Origin: Stentor roeselii
Lineage: Eukaryota > Ciliophora > Heterotrichea > Heterotrichida > Stentoridae
Length of the DNA: 64,000 nucleotides
Direction of reading: 5' to 3'
Assembly: GCA_006503475.1 (NCBI GenBank)
Contig: RSEH01000073.1
Location: 1-64,000, forward strand
Shown: in pieces, positions 56,301-64,000 of the stretch
Layout of the letters: each line of letters starts with the position of its first letter
How positions within the stretch are numbered: the stretch's first letter is position 1
Made by a program: the position numbers and the translations under genes
Notes under the pieces: model-generated
The model's input: only the letters and a program-made list of their open reading frames with translations
What the model was told of the DNA's origin: nothing
Database searches by the model: none

Positions 56301-58339
56301 TTATTTTCCATGATTTCCCTCAAAGTCTCTCCAGTCTCCTTCGATCTATTATAATCAAGTTCAATGCAAGGTTTTCCATTAACAATATGCATTTTAATAA
56401 ACTTCATAGTTCCAGGTTTAAGTAATTTATCTTTAAACCTCGCCTGATAAGCGACAGCTCCTATTCCATTTCCCTGAAAGAGATACTTGATCATTCCAAG
56501 GTACATGCTTTGTTTTTTCATATTCGGAGTAGCAAGTTTAAGTTGTTGCAAGTTATTAAACCATTTATCAATACGTCTTTCACTGTACTTTGAAAGCTCG
56601 ACGACATGTTTGAACATTTCTCTTAAAATTTTTCCAATCACGTAAAAAAACTGACTCGTCAACATCTGCATGATACGGTCTTCAAACTCGAGAAGACAAT
56701 GACAGTTCTTCGGGTTGTTCTTGACAGCTTCATAGATAAGTTCATAGACTTCTCCTTCTAAAGGGTTTAAATGACTGTAAGCAGTGCTGATGTTTTCTTC
56801 GTTACCTGAACGATGACTGAACTTTGAGATTTCTTTGTCGAGTAGAGGTAAAACACTTGAACTCATTATTTTGTATTGAATCACGTCTGCGATTTTTAAT
56901 AAAGCGTCAATCACTCCTAATTCCCTCATCGCATCTTGACGCTTTATCCCGTCAACTTCAGCGGAAGTTGAGTAAATCACGAATTTTCTTACATTCGCAA
57001 ACATCGCCAATAAATTTTTACATGTTTGGCCTAAAATCAACTCTTTTTCAGGATTTTCTGAAAGAGTTTTCTGGTTAATATCACAGGATTTTATGTAAAA
57101 ATAAGCATCTTGCAGCTTAGGACCCATGAGTGAAAGTTTATAAACATGAGCAGTACTTGCTTCAGGAACATCTTCTAAAACAAAAGCCACTAACGAGTAG
57201 TCTTTTTTTGAGTTCACAAAAGAAAGATTGTAAAGGTCTTTCGACTTTTCACTCACGACGAACTCGTCTTGAATGCCAACTTTCAACAGCTCATTTGAAT
57301 TTTTAAATGAAAAAACCATTCCAAATCGAATCTCGTCTTCAGCGTTGCTAGTTTGAGGGACTAACTCAAATTCATCATCTTCATCCTCTCCTCGATTTTT
57401 TAATACAAGAGAACCTTTGTTCTTTGCCAGGAATTTTCCAGTTGCCAAATGTTTTATTCTGAATTTTTCATTCCATTTCGCGATGCCTCCAATGAAAGTC
57501 TTGATTCTTTGAAGTTCCCAAAGTGAGTTACTGGTTTTGTTTCCTTTTTGAACGAAGATCTTTGCTTCACTGTCCGGAGAAGTCTCGTAAAATTCTTGAT
57601 CAGTGAAAATAGGGCTTTCTTCTACTGATAAATATCCTTCAGAGATCTTGTGAACGATTCGAAAAGAGTCTCCGGTTGTGACGAAAGTTCCTGCAGTGAT
57701 TGTCAGACTGAATGACATGTATTTTTTCATTCTCCAGAATCGAGGCTTTCCACATGCGTTGACTTCGGCTTTTGAGGAAGAAGTTTCTAAGTCGATGATG
57801 TTGAAGTGAAGATAATAGTCTGATTTCTCGTAACTGGATTTTAGATAAAAACTGTCAGCGTATTTGATGACTTCTCCAGCGTTTCTTAGTTTGTTTACTG
57901 GAAGAACTTCGAACCAGGTGTCTTCTGTTCCGGATTCTTGGATGTTGATTTCGAGGCATCCCGCTTCCATTGCGATGTTGTGGCGGTCTAGTGATAGGAA
58001 CCCTTTGCTATGCCAATGACGTAACTGGATTCTCTCACCATAGGTTAAAGACTTCCCCATTGCCATTAGAAGTTCTGAGTCAGTCTCTTCTTCTTGTTTA
58101 ACGAACTTTCGAGCATTTTCTACTCTAAAGAGACAACTTCGAGTTTGAACGTTGGCGCCGTGCTCACCTTCTTTGGGTATTAATGAGACTGACTTGGAAA
58201 TCACTCCATCTGCTGAGACTATCCCTGAATACTTTGAGGTTTGTAAGGAAAGAGATGCTTTTAGCAGGATCAAGTCTCCGACTTTTATGTTTGAATCGGT
58301 TTTTTCTTGAGGATTTTCTTCTGCTGGAATTAAATTCAT
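50369..58339 (-). CDS. IP3-receptor/ryanodine-receptor-type Ca2+ release channel
   Basis: The protein has 2,656 residues from one uninterrupted frame. The N-terminus holds the IP3R/RyR beta-trefoil region with MIR domains (GERIQLRHWHSKGFLSLD, FRIKHLATGKFLA), followed by RIH helical repeats. About residue 1545 is a canonical EF-hand (DSDKSGSISKNEF), a RyR-like feature. Six membrane helices are visible between about 2190 and 2545. The selectivity filter reads GVRAGGGIGD, as in IP3R (GGGVGD). After the last helix a C-x2-C...H-x4-H motif (CGICG, HTQIEH) matches the linker zinc finger of IP3R. It should release Ca2+ from ER or alveolar stores. Whether it binds IP3 cannot be judged here. It lacks the SPRY and RYR repeats of ryanodine receptors. 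Confidence 0.93.
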   Translation of the reverse strand: MNLIPAEENPQEKTDSNIKVGDLILLKASLSLQTSKYSGIVSADGVISKSVSLIPKEGEHGANVQTRSCLFRVENARKFVKQEEETDSELLMAMGKSLTYGERIQLRHWHSKGFLSLDRHNIAMEAGCLEINIQESGTEDTWFEVLPVNKLRNAGEVIKYADSFYLKSSYEKSDYYLHFNIIDLETSSSKAEVNACGKPRFWRMKKYMSFSLTITAGTFVTTGDSFRIVHKISEGYLSVEESPIFTDQEFYETSPDSEAKIFVQKGNKTSNSLWELQRIKTFIGGIAKWNEKFRIKHLATGKFLAKNKGSLVLKNRGEDEDDEFELVPQTSNAEDEIRFGMVFSFKNSNELLKVGIQDEFVVSEKSKDLYNLSFVNSKKDYSLVAFVLEDVPEASTAHVYKLSLMGPKLQDAYFYIKSCDINQKTLSENPEKELILGQTCKNLLAMFANVRKFVIYSTSAEVDGIKRQDAMRELGVIDALLKIADVIQYKIMSSSVLPLLDKEISKFSHRSGNEENISTAYSHLNPLEGEVYELIYEAVKNNPKNCHCLLEFEDRIMQMLTSQFFYVIGKILREMFKHVVELSKYSERRIDKWFNNLQQLKLATPNMKKQSMYLGMIKYLFQGNGIGAVAYQARFKDKLLKPGTMKFIKMHIVNGKPCIELDYNRSKETGETLREIMENNEYLAKLELVKLDNLIDLHEDSAVFYMEELCFDEDYSKYVAAAIDFYTFICFGRYSSAIELVKREINASPEFIILTLESSLNYKLKASLLDFLNIVFVDIDPFVPSSKFKSRCFSLENNDRGKGIDLIEKCHIMFPDYFFLVGQLVDEFWNSNIQITISSLGGLLKLVTSYLKLTKALLDLEILKLDFLNDFLIIVLYLIMTKSEKDYSHWSFQLVRTVREHLSINYKRSLGAGLSEMLEVVMDILFVIINQRENLHIEDMSKLFFITEVIEKPEEDGDFKTGVKEMRFESILSKLEWKSDINGVSHHLDIHLLNLLFNSDKNISREVRKKALELILADMNMRNALKQELASVEFLVVQIDKDIYSVISGYSKDLLHLVKELITMETEKNPYPVVQGKSRETSKKIADILKLVEDENNTAFKKSQFQAIMRHSALHKPLIQIFSLETDPHFPLLKNASSLLFFFANGNKLNQDLLLPHRDLFLQKIGKINSATKLLAEVLNRNSKLKKGSQNMIQFISDSINKNNYEYRLIQLLRTFVYDDNREVIPKMQIDVLKWIFKNESVKFMHYQNTGYFSYLDPKFPDPKDGESSFGKALKFHCEVMKTINLCALKNTFGIMQGRKLITALSLFKALKRKNLNRHFKKTYLRFLYQVYMTEIDGVIKPAIELNQLEDVFREVFLPDLDDAISNLSEIVPVATKGLYENIICRKSTNLKLLTAMNLVVSGKSDKGNFLKDSPRDQFQLSEKEKEAVEVWRYFSGGQSWHSTKDGLLHVMRDMLSHGSPQNEMARVVNEVLKKLKIISKNLEEMQKIHNSLDFSNIIMIVNACREAADKQGHNDDDYEKLDEKVASLVISLRDTIIERKMALEEMFAFFDSDKSGSISKNEFKTGIRCLLNCPVSSLDICFNYFSDGRDMLFINDFSEKLRKFFFNRVKTLERKDPGKKLLTKAVITPEGYQESTEIKSKFKRFCNDFSSLCQNQDLNELVTKIKNFFVEPAIRNNDSSNLKEFVSKLGTAFKKKVHKIYLLQILKLLIPTDLELNEIFDTFNETKAKKLESIRKTQEILSKAGVIELALTIISSEHELELVDEAVQLLVNMLKYGNRRVQEKFFEILKNSHNSYLFSYIRLRLRQSRDRIVDRAKVTYEKNPEKALQGKVPIDELQQDNMFQECKLESKDSQKKTLHVKRLILLLQLLCENCFSDFQHYIRSQDIYSLGEKGISINIVNEIAQYLINIKEVGPELINDDEATQIIPQCFETLIYLCRGPCIENQLLLGKKRKLYKFVDNLIQGKSTENQFFEYSVRFLKVLLEGETNKDIAAVMIEEIDFENLALEAVSIYQERIHQNREHVIRENTEGETSWTFFLFFKSDSLLSDEDWKKVHCGFDIVILFLKLRKKFPDSARLKALSFQLADQLETPKPSLIESQGKTLDNQEKTLIFPKPLENQLKPQENQMNPLKNVIENMRDLEGRQESLLQGLVIFLKSFWKKPEVVDMNLAYQFYLSLIASVEIDRDGYLEQSFFQVPGMMLFLSNDMRNKLLYELNRNSHEEKVKSFYQKSEMCQIHMFHLQQLSKYKTLTWWASKSKSLATLNFFIIVLINLILLFSITSPSDDNFDIGSFPGLGFVSLFGAVVIILSLLVYGLFIAENYPVILYEHFNKPKDTDIYRMPAANKLRGTVVVKYYAESSSHLRRASEQLKILKLLYVFFNQENIYNLVYIGLAGAAWKSVFVYPFLLLDIVRRNENLRYILRAVTQNKRQLGLTVLLGLIFVYLFGVVGFLVFDNQYRESDDNYCNDLISCVGFTLYFGVRAGGGIGDSIESVDKDSSLFTWMQIFNMLFFIIVTIILLNIIFGIIIDTFGELRDKRKSIEEDINNICGICGKEKFEFELRGSGWKEHTQIEHNLFAYLAYIVYIRRKPLNQCDGLEKYVKQKIEDGDVSFLPKNAMCLIKGQKDEQNNMMKDIEFGIKDVENILTRMSYNKDN

Positions 58340-59283
58340 TTATATTGAAATTTAATTGAATGTCATTTGGAGTCTATCAATTTTTTTGTTTAGATGATTT
58401 GGCTTAAATTCTTTAGGTTGATTTGTTTGGGAAAAAATTGTTGTTTGTTGATATTTATGATAAAAATTGAAGATTAACGTTTTTGGAGCTGATCGATTAT
58501 TAAAGTTAAAGATTGAGCTTTTATGATGAGGTTATTTAATAGATGATATTACAAGCTTCGTATTTTTACTTTTTTAGTAGATTATTGGATCGAAAAATTT
58601 AAATAGGGAATTCTTTTCTCATAGATAAATTAATTCGATTGATTGGTTCAGCAAAATTTTGTAGGCATTCAAATAAAGTATAGTTTCAGGATGTGAGCCA
58701 TTGAAATGATGGTCTAATGTTGTTTATAGGTATAGTTTAGATGACAAAATTATTTTATGTCTCTATTCATTGTGATAATCCTTAGGGATGCTATCTTAAA
58801 ATATAGATTTTTAATAAATTTGTGGAAAATACACACTGATAATTAATAAGTTATTTTGTATGATTAATGTTAGAAGGGAAAAAATAATCATATAATTTCT
58901 TAAACTTTAGATATTAGCAGCTTACTTTATTAATTAAATTGTAAAATTTCAAAATTAATAGAAAAAATCATTTACCTAAATAACTAACCAAGAATTATAT
59001 GATTTATTGGCTAATGCAATATTTCAATTATGATAAATTAAAATTTCTAGTATTCTTCAATATACTAAGAGCCTTTAGAACTTAAGTTAATTAAAATAGA
59101 ATCTAGTGATAATTAGAAAAATATATTTTATAGCAAGTCTAATATCTTACATTTAATATCAAACTAACTTAAGGGTGTATAATAATCTAATAACCAAGCT
59201 AAAATCCTACAACTACCCAACTTCAAATTCCCTTCAAATAAACCCCCATCAATAAACCCTCCTCATCAAACCCCATCTAAAAA
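58340..59283. other. Divergent A+T-rich gap, nothing recognised
   Basis: About 940 bp between the Ca2+-channel start and B9D2. It is strongly A+T-rich; only the last 70 bases before B9D2 are C-rich. No gene, RNA or repeat is supported. Confidence 0.6.
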
Positions 59284-59847
59284 ATGGACTCAGTCTTTCG
59301 CACTCCTCAAGTCCACATAATCGGTGAAATCGAAGGAGCATCAGGTTTTAAATCTTCAAAAGTCTACTGCCGGGTAAATTCCAAATAGTGGCAAATCTTC
59401 ATAGGTGAGCGTTGGCGTTTATTAAATGGAATCGACCGGGGAGAGACATTTTACGACTGTTCAGAGCACTTCAACGAAACAACAGCATTTGAGCATCCGT
59501 TCGACTTGCACTACGTTTCGGGCAACATCCTCGGTTGGCCGAAGTTTTACGCAGAGGTCTGGGGCGTCGATTCCCACGGTCGCCACAGCGTTCAAGGCTA
59601 CGGCTGCCTGACCCTCCCCACCCGGCCAGGGCATTACAACCTTCAACTGGCGCTGTGGAGGCCTGAAGGGACTTTTTCAGATAAAATGAAAACGTTTTTC
59701 CTGGGGTCTACTCCAGAGATCATGTACAAAAACATGGTACTTTCTGGAAATGATCGCTTTGGAATGCAGTGTGTCTCAACTGGAACTCTACATTTGAGAA
59801 CTGGGGTCATTGTCAAGGACTTTAACTTGCATGGGGTGATGATGTGA
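59284..59847 (+). CDS. B9D2: B9 domain-containing protein 2 (two exons)
   Basis: B9D2 is a component of the MKS module at the ciliary transition zone. The spliced protein has 182 residues, the usual length, and follows human B9D2 along its length: VHIIGEIEGASGF (VHVIGQIIGASGF), WRLLNG (WKLLSG), FEHPFDLHY with GWPKFYAEVWGVDSHGR (HPIDLHF, GWPRLHFQVWSQDSFGR), GYGCLTLPTRPGHYNL and a terminal VKDFNLHGV. A 15-nt intron (59374-59388) contains an in-frame TAG. The DNA from 59420 to 59640 is notably G+C-rich for this window. The large coiled-coil gene starts 51 bp after the stop. Confidence 0.94.
59374..59388 (+). other. 15-nt intron (B9D2)
   Basis: GTAAATTCCAAATAG: GTAA donor, A at position 10, TAG acceptor in phase 0. 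Its removal joins YCR to WQIF, which lines up with the human CKWGIH region without a gap. Confidence 0.94.
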
Positions 59848-59898
59848 TAAGGAAAGATTTTTTGAGTAAATTAAGAATTTTGGGTTTTCGAGATATAA

Positions 59899-62800
59899 AT
59901 GGAGGCAAGTTTTGAATCCAAAAAAAGATTAGACTACAGCGATTATAACAGCAAAGAAAGTGCTTCAGAGGCTTCTAAGGGCCAGGTTCGGGAAAGTGAT
60001 GAAAAATATGAACAACTTAAACATTTTTATGAGCAAAGAATCGAGTCGATTACCGCATTTGCCCATAAGTTTTATGATATTGTACAAAAAGATGAGGTTT
60101 TAATGGCCATGCAAGGCAACTCAGTCAGTGAAAAATTCGCTAATCAGCGTTTGAAAGAACTTTATGAGGAAACAATGTTGAAAGAATGCGAGTTCACAAT
60201 ACAAAACTTGCAAAATGAAATTATTTCAGTCAAAATGCAAATGACAAGAATAGAAGCTGAGAAAAATAAGTTCTTTACGCAGGTGAAAATCTTGGAAGAT
60301 GCTGGAAAAAATTCTGAGTATGACCTGAAAAGAGCTGAAAAGGAAAATAATGACTTGAAAGGAAAAATCAATTCGATGAGGGCTGAATTTGAAGAGGCTA
60401 TTAAAAGACGTGATCGAGAACTTGTCATGAAATATGACGATCTTAAAGGGAACCTCTTTCGAGATGAGCAGGTGAAAAGGGAAAAAAACATTCAAGACCT
60501 TGAAAATACTCGATTTTCTCTTGAAAAGGAAAAAAATAAGACGAAGAACTTGGAAGATGAGATAAAAAAACTAAAAAAGGAACTTGAACATCTCCAGGAT
60601 CTTCAAGATTCTTCAAAAAGATTTGAAAGAATTGCTGATGAAAATGAAATGCTTAAGAATAAATGTGCTCGGCTTGAAGACCAGCAGGAAAAACTTCAGA
60701 AACAAGCAGGAAATCATGAAAAACAACTTAAAACCATACTTACTGCTGAACAAAAAGCAAGTAATGAGGCATTGACCACACTGCAGCAGAAGTATAAAAC
60801 CCGCGCTAAAGCTTTTAAAAAGAAAATTTTGGACCAGAGACAAACAATTGAAACTTTAGACCAACAGTTAAAAAGCTATAAACAAGGACTTGAGGATTAT
60901 AAAAAATCAATTGATAAGAAGTCTCAAGGGTCTCAAGATGATTTGAAACGAGTCAAGGATGAATGGGAAAAGCGTTGCAGCGAACTACAATTAGAATACC
61001 AAAGAAAAGAAGCTGAACTATCAACAAAGCAACAAATCCAACTAGTAAGTCTCCAGAGCCAATACCAGCAGCTCCTCGAAGAGAAAGTCCAAGAGATCCA
61101 AAAAGAAATGTTATCATCACGAGCCAAGCAGAAAGAAAGCGAACTAAAGTCAATCCTCGACGAAAAGTTAAAAGACTTCGTCGCCCGACACGAATACGAA
61201 GACCTCCAAAGAGAAAAAGAAAAACTTTTAAAAACCTGCGAAAAATTCCACAGTCAAGCCGCGGCCTTCGAAAAAGAATTCGAAAAAGTCTTAAAAGAAA
61301 GAACTTTACTAGAAAAAAATCTTGAAATTGAAAGAGAAAAAATTCAAGAACTTGAATTAAGAGATGATGAAAAGAAAAAAAGAATGCAAGCTGAAGAAAA
61401 AGTCGTGATTTTAATGAAAAATATTCAACAGTTCAGGGAACTGGTGGAAGAAAAAGAAGCTGAACTGGAAAACAATGCCAAGAAATTAAAAGATGTCAGA
61501 AATGTCTTAACCACTACTGAAGTCGACCTGGAAAACGAAAGGTATAAAGCCACTGCATTGAAAAAAGAACTACTTGATTTGAAAGACGAGTTTAGAAACG
61601 CCCAGCAAGAAAAAGAAAATCTTGAAAATCGACTTATTATTCAAGAATCTCAGAAAGAAATTGAAGGGCGAAGGAAAAAAGTAGAAAATATTGAAAAATT
61701 TGAAGAAGAACTCACAAAACACTCAGAAACTAAATCGAAACTTATTCAAACAGAAGCGAAACTAGTTCAGTCCTTGAAAGACCTGGAAGAGCTAGACAAG
61801 CGATTCAAAGACTTGAAAGAATTGAACAAGTCAGCAGAAGGTGAAAATTCAAGACTAAAAAAAAAGATCCTCGAATACGACAACGAAATAAACCTGGAGC
61901 GTCTCTCATCTCAAGACCTACAAAAAAAAGTAGAAAAACTCACAAAGTCCTCATTTTCAAAGCTTGACACTTTCCACAAGTCAAAATCAAAACTAACCTC
62001 TCTAAGGTCATCTCTAAAAACTCTAAAGTTGAAATGTTCAGAAGACCTTCAAGAACTAAAAAAAGACAACTCGTCCTCCATTCAAGACCTGTTGTTTCGC
62101 TTCATCGACAACAGTAACTACATGCGAAAACAACTAGAAATTCGCTATCAGGGTATAAACGACGAGATGAATCAAGAATGGGTGAAAAAAATCCAGACCA
62201 TTGAGGAAAACATTAACAAACATGCCAACTCATCAAACCTTCAATCACAAGAAAAGCTTCAAGCACAAGAAAAAATCATTGAAAGTCTCAAGTCTTCTCT
62301 TCAAACACTAAAAAAAGACCAGAAATCCTCTCAAGAAGAACTCGAAAAATCAAGAAAAAAAAACCAAGACCTTCTCGAAAATCTCTCAAATCTCGAAAAA
62401 GACAAGAAAAATTTAGAAGACGCTTTAAAAAAAAATTCCTCAGCTTTCGAAGCACTTCAAGTCGAAATCCGTCGAGAAACTTCAAAACTGAAGCAAAATC
62501 ACGAAGCTGAAGTTGAAAAACAACGAAAAGAACTTGAAAAAAAACATTCTCAAGAACTTCAAGAGTTCATTCAAAAGAATAAAACAAAAGATTCCCAAGG
62601 AGAACTTTTCATTCGTGAGAAGTTAAAAGAAATCGACTGCTTGAAAGAAGAGGAAGTTTTTCAGATAAAAAAAAAATATCAAGAACTTCTTGACTCGGCT
62701 TATCAAGAGACTCAGAATGAAAAAGAAAAAAATTCGAAAATGAAGCAAAAAGTTGCACATTTGGAAGAAGAGGTCCAGACATTGAAGCAGGAACAAATAA

Positions 62801-63243
62801 AAGTCACTTGCGAGTTTGAGGAAAGAATTCATTTCTTGGAAAAACATTCGAAAATGGAAATTGAGGTTCTTTCATCTCAACTGCAACATGCTGAGACTAA
62901 AGATTCGAAACTTGCTAGTCTGGAAATTGAAATTTCTGAGAAAAGTGAAGAAAACTTAGCGTTGAGGAAGGAAAGGGAAAAAATTAGGAATAAGTTAAAG
63001 GAACTTGAAGAAAAAGTGGAAATTCAGGGAAAACATTTTAGGGATCAGGTAAACTTTAAGGATAAGGAAATTGAGTCTTTGAGAAATGTTGTTAATAGAA
63101 GTTATGTGGAAGGGCTTGATCAGGTTAAACGTGCTCAGGAACTTGATTTGGAAACGAAAGAATTGACTAGGCAGGCTAGAAAAGGTACGACTTCAAGGAA
63201 TTCGACTTATTCTTACTCTTCAGAGATTTCGAAGCCGATTTAA
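59899..63243 (+). CDS. Giant coiled-coil protein, likely cytoskeletal or centriolar
   Basis: The protein has 1,114 residues and is nearly continuous coiled coil from about residue 30 to 1075, with short Ser-rich ends (TTSRNSTYSYSSEISKPI at the C-terminus). No head domain or enzymatic motif is seen. Coiled-coil similarity alone cannot give an orthologue; centrosomal CEP-type proteins, rootletin and golgins all look alike at this level. Its position 51 bp after B9D2 fits a basal-body role but does not prove it. Its TAA stop abuts the TAA stop of the convergent gene with no base between them. Confidence 0.75.
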   Translation: MEASFESKKRLDYSDYNSKESASEASKGQVRESDEKYEQLKHFYEQRIESITAFAHKFYDIVQKDEVLMAMQGNSVSEKFANQRLKELYEETMLKECEFTIQNLQNEIISVKMQMTRIEAEKNKFFTQVKILEDAGKNSEYDLKRAEKENNDLKGKINSMRAEFEEAIKRRDRELVMKYDDLKGNLFRDEQVKREKNIQDLENTRFSLEKEKNKTKNLEDEIKKLKKELEHLQDLQDSSKRFERIADENEMLKNKCARLEDQQEKLQKQAGNHEKQLKTILTAEQKASNEALTTLQQKYKTRAKAFKKKILDQRQTIETLDQQLKSYKQGLEDYKKSIDKKSQGSQDDLKRVKDEWEKRCSELQLEYQRKEAELSTKQQIQLVSLQSQYQQLLEEKVQEIQKEMLSSRAKQKESELKSILDEKLKDFVARHEYEDLQREKEKLLKTCEKFHSQAAAFEKEFEKVLKERTLLEKNLEIEREKIQELELRDDEKKKRMQAEEKVVILMKNIQQFRELVEEKEAELENNAKKLKDVRNVLTTTEVDLENERYKATALKKELLDLKDEFRNAQQEKENLENRLIIQESQKEIEGRRKKVENIEKFEEELTKHSETKSKLIQTEAKLVQSLKDLEELDKRFKDLKELNKSAEGENSRLKKKILEYDNEINLERLSSQDLQKKVEKLTKSSFSKLDTFHKSKSKLTSLRSSLKTLKLKCSEDLQELKKDNSSSIQDLLFRFIDNSNYMRKQLEIRYQGINDEMNQEWVKKIQTIEENINKHANSSNLQSQEKLQAQEKIIESLKSSLQTLKKDQKSSQEELEKSRKKNQDLLENLSNLEKDKKNLEDALKKNSSAFEALQVEIRRETSKLKQNHEAEVEKQRKELEKKHSQELQEFIQKNKTKDSQGELFIREKLKEIDCLKEEEVFQIKKKYQELLDSAYQETQNEKEKNSKMKQKVAHLEEEVQTLKQEQIKVTCEFEERIHFLEKHSKMEIEVLSSQLQHAETKDSKLASLEIEISEKSEENLALRKEREKIRNKLKELEEKVEIQGKHFRDQVNFKDKEIESLRNVVNRSYVEGLDQVKRAQELDLETKELTRQARKGTTSRNSTYSYSSEISKPI

Positions 63244-64000
63244 TTAATTATGTCTTATAACCTTTTCAGGGTGCTCTTGGACCTCGATTGTCGCCATAGG
63301 AAATTCAGCAAATGCCGCTGCGAGTCTTTCTTTCATTTTTTCTCTACTTTCTTCTCGTTTTGCCTGCTTAGCTTTTTTCTTACTATAAGATGATGCCAGA
63401 AGCCCGATAAGAACAATGAAGAGAAAGAAGGCAGAAAGGAAGGTGTTGAGAAGTTTGTCTTTGTTGATGATGAAGCTCAATGCCACTGTGAAAAGTGGAC
63501 GAGCTGCTGCGTAGAGAGCGACTATTGATATTGATGACTTGTGCGTTGCCCAGGTCATTAGACCGTAAGTCACTGCGTAGCCTAACATGATGACAAAGCA
63601 ACAGAACATTATTTCTTTGCAACCATTCAGACTTGTTCCGAGATCATGGAAAGCAACTTGATTGAACCAGTAAGGCTCTAAAATATAGGATATTGTCATG
63701 AAAACAGTTCCTACCAACAAACTCCAAGTTGCCACTACAACTGAACTTAATCCATAGTCAAGTAAAAGTTTTCTCCATAAAATAATCCCTGAAGCATTGC
63801 ATATTGAACTAATAAATAAGAAGGTCACTGGTTTATAAACCATGCCAACTGATTGGCTTTTCAGGAAAATCAAACAAATTGTTCCTGCAATGGAAGTGCA
63901 TAAGCCAATCGTTTTTATCTTTTCGCTTTTTTCGTAACCGCAAATAAGAGCTAAAATTGTTACAAAGATCGGATTTAACAGCATCCATGGAGCTGTAAAT
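63244..64000 (-). CDS. EamA/DMT-family transporter, 5' end cut by window
   Basis: The frame runs off the right edge, so the N-terminus is missing; about 252 residues are visible. Six to eight hydrophobic helices are present, with the EamA-type pattern APWMLLNPIFVTILA near the cut and LGYAVTYGLMTWATHKSSISIVALYAAARPLFTVALSF in the second half. The tail is highly charged (KKKAKQAKREESREKMKERL). This family exports metabolites or drugs, or moves nucleotide sugars; the substrate is unknown. It shares its 3' boundary exactly with the coiled-coil gene. Confidence 0.82.
   Translation of the reverse strand, partial: FTAPWMLLNPIFVTILALICGYEKSEKIKTIGLCTSIAGTICLIFLKSQSVGMVYKPVTFLFISSICNASGIILWRKLLLDYGLSSVVVATWSLLVGTVFMTISYILEPYWFNQVAFHDLGTSLNGCKEIMFCCFVIMLGYAVTYGLMTWATHKSSISIVALYAAARPLFTVALSFIINKDKLLNTFLSAFFLFIVLIGLLASSYSKKKAKQAKREESREKMKERLAAAFAEFPMATIEVQEHPEKVIRHN

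Noticed and set aside
1-64000. Transposons, virus-derived elements or CRISPR arrays
   Set aside because: No transposase, integrase, reverse transcriptase, capsid-type protein, terminal repeats or spacer arrays were recognised.

Overview
The window looks like macronuclear DNA of a heterotrich ciliate with the standard genetic code, most like Stentor. Genes are dense, A+T-rich and nearly uninterrupted, including one open frame of about 8 kb. TAA, TAG and TGA all end real genes, and conserved Trp codons are TGG. Five genes only read through if a 15-nucleotide intron is removed. Tiny 15-nt introns with the standard code are known from Stentor. All five introns here begin GTA or GTG, end AG and have A at intron position 10. 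Genus assignment is inference; the introns and stop usage are read directly.

Layout. 1-3.7 kb: the 3' part of a large Cys-rich, PKD/REJ-like multi-pass surface protein. 3.7-10.6 kb: a sparse region with three related genes that share a B-box-like zinc finger and coiled coil but carry different C-terminal domains (ubiquitin fold; WD40, broken; kelch). 11-20 kb: a bZIP factor, a Lys/Ser/Pro-rich protein with a C2H2-like end, a MORN protein, three small unknown proteins, ORC4, a secretory-pathway membrane protein and a RING/Cys-rich protein. 20.5-28 kb: a four-pass membrane protein, a dynamin, a minimal Cip/Kip-type CDK inhibitor, a guanylate-binding GTPase and a GAR-domain coiled-coil protein. 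28-36 kb: an acylated MORN protein, an ML-like secreted protein, a 59-residue protein, an ABC half-transporter and the SCYL2 pseudokinase. 36-50 kb: DNAAF5, an ankyrin protein, an AGC kinase, SSNA1, a SWI3/SMARCC subunit, an INO80E-like protein, DRC2, a DENN protein, a START protein and a WD40 protein. 50-64 kb: a 2,656-residue IP3/ryanodine-receptor-type Ca2+ channel, B9D2, a giant coiled-coil protein and an EamA transporter cut by the right edge.

Themes. Cilium and basal-body genes recur (DNAAF5, DRC2, SSNA1, B9D2, and probably the GAR and large coiled-coil proteins). Membrane traffic and Ca2+ signalling are also well represented (dynamin, GBP, SCYL2, DENN, START, IP3R/RyR). Five proteins have N-termini fit for myristoylation. 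No tRNA, rRNA, CRISPR or transposon was recognised. Spacing is extreme: start codons of divergent genes lie 7 and 15 bp apart, and stops of convergent genes lie 0-4 bp apart. Coordinates come from reading by eye. Homology calls rest on remembered family motifs, not on a search.
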